NCBI GenBank assembly: GCA_014804695.1
Contig: JAAUZJ010000024.1
Location: forward strand, 2,105-66,104
Source of the DNA: Lachnospiraceae bacterium
GTDB taxonomy: Bacteria; Bacillota; Clostridia; Lachnospirales; Lachnospiraceae
Length of the DNA stretch: 64,000 nucleotides
Reading direction: 5' to 3'
Each line of letters starts with the position of its first letter. Within the stretch, counting starts at the first letter, position 1. The notes below the pieces were generated by a model, which was given only the letters and a program-made list of their open reading frames with translations, made no database searches and was not told where the DNA came from. Positions 60,025 through 64,000 of the stretch are shown piece by piece. Position numbers and translations under genes: made by a program.

Positions 60025-60354
60025 ACGATATCCTCCTTTCCCTCTTTTTATACATCTCATACTAATCACCATGCTTTAAAATAATATTATACGAATATGT
60101 ATTATTGTTAGAATTTATAATATTATACATCGTATAATATTGTTGTTGATAATACTATATGGCATATAATATTATTTGTCAATACATATTATTAAATAAT
60201 TTCATATATGTCATATGCGGTAACTTAAGGGAATATTTTGATTGAGATAAATGGATAATTATTGTATAATTTATCCATATTTGCGAAATGGCGTCTGTTT
60301 TTTGACATTCAGGCACTAAAAATATAAACTTTTACAAAAGGAGCTCATTATATT
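60025..60354. promoter_or_regulatory. Divergent control region with three PadR-type palindromes
   Basis: This 330-base, very AT-rich spacer holds a perfect 10-bp inverted repeat AATATTATAC/GTATAATATT with a 3-base spacer (60119-60141) and two imperfect versions at 60083-60106 and 60151-60173. They lie 60-150 bases upstream of padR. On the plus side, TTGAGA (60242-60247), 17 bases and TATAAT (60265-60270) is a good sigma-A promoter for the SGNH lipoprotein gene. No gene is seen. Confidence 0.65.
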
Positions 60355-61464
60355 ATGAAGAAAACCACTTACATAATTACATTAATAACCGCCATCCTGC
60401 TTATCGGATGCGGCAATACAGATTCATCGGATACCCCGACAGATACTGTATTGTCCGACGAAGTCAATGACGCAGCGTCTATTGATGAGACACAGCCTGC
60501 AAATGACGAAAGTGTCAGTACTGTATCTGATTCCACAGATATAACGGAAAACATGGATAAAAAAGAGACAGAAAGCGATGTTTCCGGCATTGACGCCAAA
60601 ACCAAAACTGACACTGACGCAGATGAGACTTCATTACCTGAATATACGGTAACTTCTCTTGAAGAGACTAAGACAATGTATGCGACCGATTCAGTCAATG
60701 TAAGAATAGGTCCTTCAACAGACTATGACATAATAGGCGGCCTTAAACGCGGGCAGGAAATTACAGTGACCGGACAGGCTGACACGTTATGGTATGAAGT
60801 TATGTACGGTGAAGATAAGGCCTTTATCAGCGATAAGTATCTTCAGGATGAAAAACCAATTGAAGAACTTGCTGCTGTACCCGATACGAAGGCTAATGAA
60901 AATACGCAGCAAAATCCCGAAGAAGCACAGACGCCTTCACCTGAAGCAAAAACCCAACAACCGGTAACAGAAGTTAAAAACGTGGCGGGTGTAATTTTTG
61001 TAGGAGATTCAAGATTTGTACAAATGCAAAACAGTGTCGGTGAAAATTCATGTACATGGATAGCTGAAAGTGCCAAAGGCTATAAATGGTTTAACGAAAA
61101 TGCCATTGCAAGAATTGACAATAACGTCGGAAGCGGTTCTAAGATATTGATCAATCTTGGCGTAAATGATGTAGGTAATCTGCAAAAATATATTTCGCTT
61201 GTAAATACCAAAGCCAATGAATGGGTAGGCAAGGGGGCTACTGTATACTATTCATCGGTAAATCCGGTCTGGGAAAACCCTTATGTGACAGAAGAACAGG
61301 TGGAATATTTTAATTCCCAGATGCAGGCCAATTTAAACGAAAACGTTCACTGGATAGACAGCCATAGCTATCTTAACTCAGTAGGCTATAGGCTTGTAGA
61401 CGGGCTTCACTACAGTACGGAAACTTATCAGACTCTCTACGCTTACTATATGAGCTGCATGTAA
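60355..61464 (+). CDS. Lipoprotein with SH3 domain and SGNH-like hydrolase domain
   Basis: A 369-residue exported protein. The signal ends in a lipobox-like LLIGC with Cys19; an acidic Ser/Thr/Asp linker follows. A bacterial SH3 domain (about 110-165) shows DSVNVRIGPSTDYDIIGGL and LWYEVMYGEDKAFISDKYL. After a Gln/Pro linker, the C-terminal domain (about 215-369) has the SGNH blocks VIFVGDSRFVQM, LINLGVNDVGNL and VDGLHYSTE, with Ser in GDS, Asn in GVND and Asp/His in DGLHY. It is likely a cell-wall-associated esterase, possibly deacetylating surface glycan. It is alone, ended by hairpins. Confidence 0.87.
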   Translation: MKKTTYIITLITAILLIGCGNTDSSDTPTDTVLSDEVNDAASIDETQPANDESVSTVSDSTDITENMDKKETESDVSGIDAKTKTDTDADETSLPEYTVTSLEETKTMYATDSVNVRIGPSTDYDIIGGLKRGQEITVTGQADTLWYEVMYGEDKAFISDKYLQDEKPIEELAAVPDTKANENTQQNPEEAQTPSPEAKTQQPVTEVKNVAGVIFVGDSRFVQMQNSVGENSCTWIAESAKGYKWFNENAIARIDNNVGSGSKILINLGVNDVGNLQKYISLVNTKANEWVGKGATVYYSSVNPVWENPYVTEEQVEYFNSQMQANLNENVHWIDSHSYLNSVGYRLVDGLHYSTETYQTLYAYYMSCM

Positions 61465-61465
61465 A

Positions 61466-61489
61466 AAGTCAGGCTTTTAAGCCTGACTT
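61466..61489. terminator. Terminator hairpin after the SGNH lipoprotein gene
   Basis: AAGTCAGGCTT (61466-61476) and AAGCCTGACTT (61479-61489) form an almost loop-free palindrome just after the stop codon. Confidence 0.65.
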
Positions 61490-61492
61490 GCA

Positions 61493-61562
61493 AGAATTTG
61501 CTCAGCAAATTCTCGCTGATTCTGAATTGTTATACTCGATTCTGAGAATGCTTCGCATTCTC
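61493..61562. repeat. Two further hairpins in tandem
   Basis: AGAATTTG/CAAATTCT (61493-61500 and 61506-61513) and GAGAATG/CATTCTC (61544-61550 and 61556-61562, loop CTTCG) follow the terminator. GATTCTGA occurs twice between them. The group lies between two convergent genes and may be a compound terminator or a REP-like element. Confidence 0.5.
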
Positions 61563-61593
61563 ATTGAAATAATTTATGCTGTGTCATAATTCT

Positions 61594-63426
61594 CTATAAC
61601 TGTAACTGCCTCAACCTATAAAACTCACCCTTCTTTTCCATCAGTTCGTCATAGGTTCCAAGTTCTTTTAAACCGCCGTCTCCAATAACCGCGATATAGT
61701 CGGCATTTTTAATGGTAGAAAGCCTGTGCGCCACAATAAGCGTGGTTCTGTTCTTAACAAGATTATCTGTGGCTATCCGTATTTTTTCTTCCGAAATACT
61801 GTCAAGTGCCGACGTTGCTTCATCCAGAATCAGTATCTTCGGATCTCTGATAAAAGCTCTGGCAATGGAAATCCTCTGCCGCTGCCCACCTGATAAGTTA
61901 CTGCCATGTTCAGTCACTACTGAATCTACTCCGTCCGGCAGCTGTTCTATCAATTCTTCCAAATCTGCCGCCTTTATGACCTCCATCAACTGTTCATTCG
62001 GAATATCATCTTTTCCGTAAGTAATATTATCCCGTATCGTACCGGAAAATAAAATAGGCATCTGCGGAACTACCGCTATACCCCCGCGGTAACTTTTTAA
62101 ATCAATGTCTTCCATATCATGGTTATCAATCAAAACCCTACCGGATGACGCATGGATAAAACCAATGACCATATTTAATATCGTTGTCTTTCCGGCTCCT
62201 GATTCTCCTACTAATGCGATTGTCTCACCCTGCCGTATCTTAAGGTTTAGATGCTCAAAAACAGGCGTTTCACCACTTTTATACTGAAAACCAGCATCTT
62301 CAAAAGCAATTTCCCCCCGTATGCAAGGCAGTTTCTTCTTATTAGAATAGTCCTCCACATCGTGGCAAAGAAGAACATCACCGATTGAGTCAACCGACTC
62401 TAAGCCTTTTGCTATAGTAGGAAGCAGGGTTATCATATTGGAAACATAGGCTATTATTGAGGCAAAGTAGGTCTGGTACATAACTACTTCACCTACGCTT
62501 ATTTTGCCCTGGCTTGCCAGATAACCGGTAAAGCCTAAGCATAACACCTGAAAAATCTGAAATGCCACCCAGCTGATTGATGAAAAATAAGATTGTACCA
62601 TATCCAGACGCAAGCCGGATTTGGCCACATTGTAAAGCTGGCTATCCATTTTATCGGTTTCCCACTCCTCTAATCCATGCGCCCTTGTAACCGGTATCAT
62701 CTCTATCATTTCCATCACATGCACCGAGGTTTCTTCAATATCTTTACGAAATTCCCTATTATAACTTTTAATCCTGCTCTTGAATGTGACCATGATACAG
62801 ACCGCCACCGGTATTGTTCCTATAAAAAAAAGGAAAACCGTCAGACTTCTACTCACGACCACACCAAAAGCAACCGTTATATTCATAATTATACTAAGTA
62901 CAGTAATAAAAATCTGCGAAGAGAGCGTTTCTATCTGTTCCACATCCCTCATAATTTTAGACTGCAGCCTGCCCGACTGCATCTCATTATGATACGAAAT
63001 AGATAATTGCTGTAATTTCCTTACCAGCGTGCTCCTTAAATCCCTCTCCACATTTCTGATCGATCTGGCATAAAATAAGGTATGAAAATAGTTCGTAAAC
63101 ACATTCTGTGCATATGCAAATACTATTATGACCACTTGAGTCAATATTCTTCTGCCGGCATCCTCCGCCGGATTTGTCGCTATGTTCACAATATTGGCAG
63201 TTACAATAGGCAGTATCCAGGCAGGACAATGCTTAATTGCAAAAAGCACTACAGCCATAAACAACTCAAGATAATGCCCCTTGTAAATCCCAATCAGCGT
63301 TTTCAAAGAACTGTTTTTATTTTTTCTAAAAGTATCCAGCAGTCTCTGTTCGGTATCATCTAAGTCACTCTCATGCCGGTACAATTTATATTGATATTTT
63401 CCCTTATTTTTTCCCGTATCAGACAT
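61594..63426 (-). CDS. ABC exporter, fused permease and ATPase
   Basis: A 610-residue half-transporter. An N-terminal cytoplasmic part of about 45 residues (HESDLDDTEQRLLDTFRKNK) precedes six helices, then the ATPase: Walker A GESGAGKTT, Q-loop VPQMPILF, signature NLSGGQRQRI, Walker B ILILDEATSALD and H-loop VAHRLST. All catalytic residues look intact, so a homodimer is possible. Cargo cannot be told. It is immediately downstream of an amylase gene on the same strand with a 58-base gap; the function of the two need not be linked. Confidence 0.92.
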   Translation of the reverse strand: MSDTGKNKGKYQYKLYRHESDLDDTEQRLLDTFRKNKNSSLKTLIGIYKGHYLELFMAVVLFAIKHCPAWILPIVTANIVNIATNPAEDAGRRILTQVVIIVFAYAQNVFTNYFHTLFYARSIRNVERDLRSTLVRKLQQLSISYHNEMQSGRLQSKIMRDVEQIETLSSQIFITVLSIIMNITVAFGVVVSRSLTVFLFFIGTIPVAVCIMVTFKSRIKSYNREFRKDIEETSVHVMEMIEMIPVTRAHGLEEWETDKMDSQLYNVAKSGLRLDMVQSYFSSISWVAFQIFQVLCLGFTGYLASQGKISVGEVVMYQTYFASIIAYVSNMITLLPTIAKGLESVDSIGDVLLCHDVEDYSNKKKLPCIRGEIAFEDAGFQYKSGETPVFEHLNLKIRQGETIALVGESGAGKTTILNMVIGFIHASSGRVLIDNHDMEDIDLKSYRGGIAVVPQMPILFSGTIRDNITYGKDDIPNEQLMEVIKAADLEELIEQLPDGVDSVVTEHGSNLSGGQRQRISIARAFIRDPKILILDEATSALDSISEEKIRIATDNLVKNRTTLIVAHRLSTIKNADYIAVIGDGGLKELGTYDELMEKKGEFYRLRQLQL

Positions 63427-63484
63427 TCTTTAATTATCTCTCTTTACACTGTTCACACAACAGTAAGCATCTGAAATTGCCTGC

Positions 63485-64000
63485 TTATCTTTCCATCTTC
63501 CAGAAATAAGCGCTGTATGGCGGCAATTCGCTGCCTCCTCCAAAATCATGCTCTTTTCCGCTTATTAAATCAACTGCCATGCCACAGCCTGCGTCAAAGT
63601 GAGCCGTATAGCTTTCACTGTCCGCATTGATTGCTACAAGCACGCGCTCATTTCCGCTCTTTCTCTCAAAAATACACTGTTTATTGGTCAATACTACCGA
63701 ACGGAATTCTCCGTAATTAAGCGCTTCCGAACCTTTCTTAGCTTCTGCAAGCGCCGCAATATGATCGCACAGCTCAGTCCACTGCGGTTCATCGAAGCAG
63801 GCTCTGAGTGCCGGATCGCCTTCGCTCTTATTCGCTTTTGTTCCCCACTCACTGCCATAGTACACACATGGAATACCCGGCATACCGAAACAAAGCGCAT
63901 ATATGAGCGGCAGATGCTTTTCATTAGTTAAAACACTTGCAACCCTTGTAACATCATGGTTATCCACAAATGATAACAAATGCTTTCCTCTATATAACGT
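63485..64000 (-). CDS. GH13 alpha-amylase-family enzyme (5' part cut by window)
   Basis: The C-terminal 171 residues of a GH13 hydrolase. Conserved region IV FVDNHDVTRVAS carries the transition-state-stabilising Asp, followed by PLIYALCFGMPGIPCVYYGS and the loop EWGTKANKSEGDPALR, which is the end of the barrel. The last 100 residues form the C-terminal beta domain (NERVLVAINADSESYTAHFD, GSELPPYSAYFWKM). Catalytic regions I-III lie beyond the right edge. Similarity is closest to neopullulanase/maltogenic-type enzymes of clostridia, acting on alpha-glucans; no signal is visible because the start is missing. Confidence 0.9.
   Translation of the reverse strand, partial: TLYRGKHLLSFVDNHDVTRVASVLTNEKHLPLIYALCFGMPGIPCVYYGSEWGTKANKSEGDPALRACFDEPQWTELCDHIAALAEAKKGSEALNYGEFRSVVLTNKQCIFERKSGNERVLVAINADSESYTAHFDAGCGMAVDLISGKEHDFGGGSELPPYSAYFWKMER

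Overview
The window is AT-rich DNA from a low-GC, spore-forming anaerobe of the Clostridia, most probably a pectin-using member of the Lachnospiraceae. This rests on a SpoVAD gene with a forespore-type promoter, AGGAGG-type ribosome binding sites throughout, a pta-ackA acetate pathway, PTS uptake, and a full galacturonate catabolic set. No rRNA, tRNA, CRISPR array or intact insertion sequence was seen. The species is not identified.

Layout. 1-7634: pyridoxal phosphate synthase (pdxST, left end cut) divergent from a MocR-type regulator; a lone spoVAD; a two-gene operon (steroid-dehydrogenase-like SDR plus NTF2-like protein) divergent from a second, paralogous MocR regulator; an unknown lipoprotein. 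7984-10194: pta-ackA. 10389-21400: a divergent pectin/uronate regulon. Leftward genes are uxaB, uxaA, a kduD/dhuD-type dehydrogenase, a GH28 polygalacturonase, a TIM-barrel isomerase and a GH105 unsaturated uronyl hydrolase. Rightward genes are uxaC, kduI and a DhuI-like isomerase. Its lower pathway lies at 31349-35151 (kdgA, kdgK, second kdgK-like kinase), giving a closed route from oligogalacturonides to pyruvate and glyceraldehyde 3-phosphate.

21526-28427: a self-contained six-gene PTS operon (DeoR regulator, mannitol-type EIICBA, SorE-like zinc dehydrogenase, 1-phosphofructokinase, HPr, Enzyme I). The gene combination suggests hexitol use through fructose 1-phosphate rather than fructose 6-phosphate. 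28845-31101: an Rpn-type nuclease convergent with a DUF4143 ATPase whose promoter carries five 32-bp repeats. 33372-33826: a frameshifted small exported protein.

35232-40642: a two-component system followed by a VTC-type polyphosphate polymerase, a DUF4956 membrane protein and a beta-helix lipoprotein. 40690-46348: phosphopantetheinyl transferase, SUV3-like helicase, YitT protein, DUF89 protein and iron alcohol dehydrogenase. 46541-53817: acyltransferase, degraded GNAT, ECF sigma factor with membrane partner, CmpB-like membrane protein, PIN-like protein, YjdF with a candidate yjdF riboswitch, and a double-GNAT protein. 53836-64000: a heterodimeric ABC exporter, a PadR/DUF1700/DUF4097/PspC envelope operon, an SH3-SGNH lipoprotein, a further ABC exporter and the 3' part of a GH13 amylase.

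The most notable signals are the hybrid hexitol PTS operon with an HPr lacking Ser46, non-homologous KduI and DhuI isomerases in one transcript, the MocR-controlled SDR/NTF2 operon, the repeat-flanked ATPase, and a hairpin covering the ribosome binding site of the polyphosphate polymerase.
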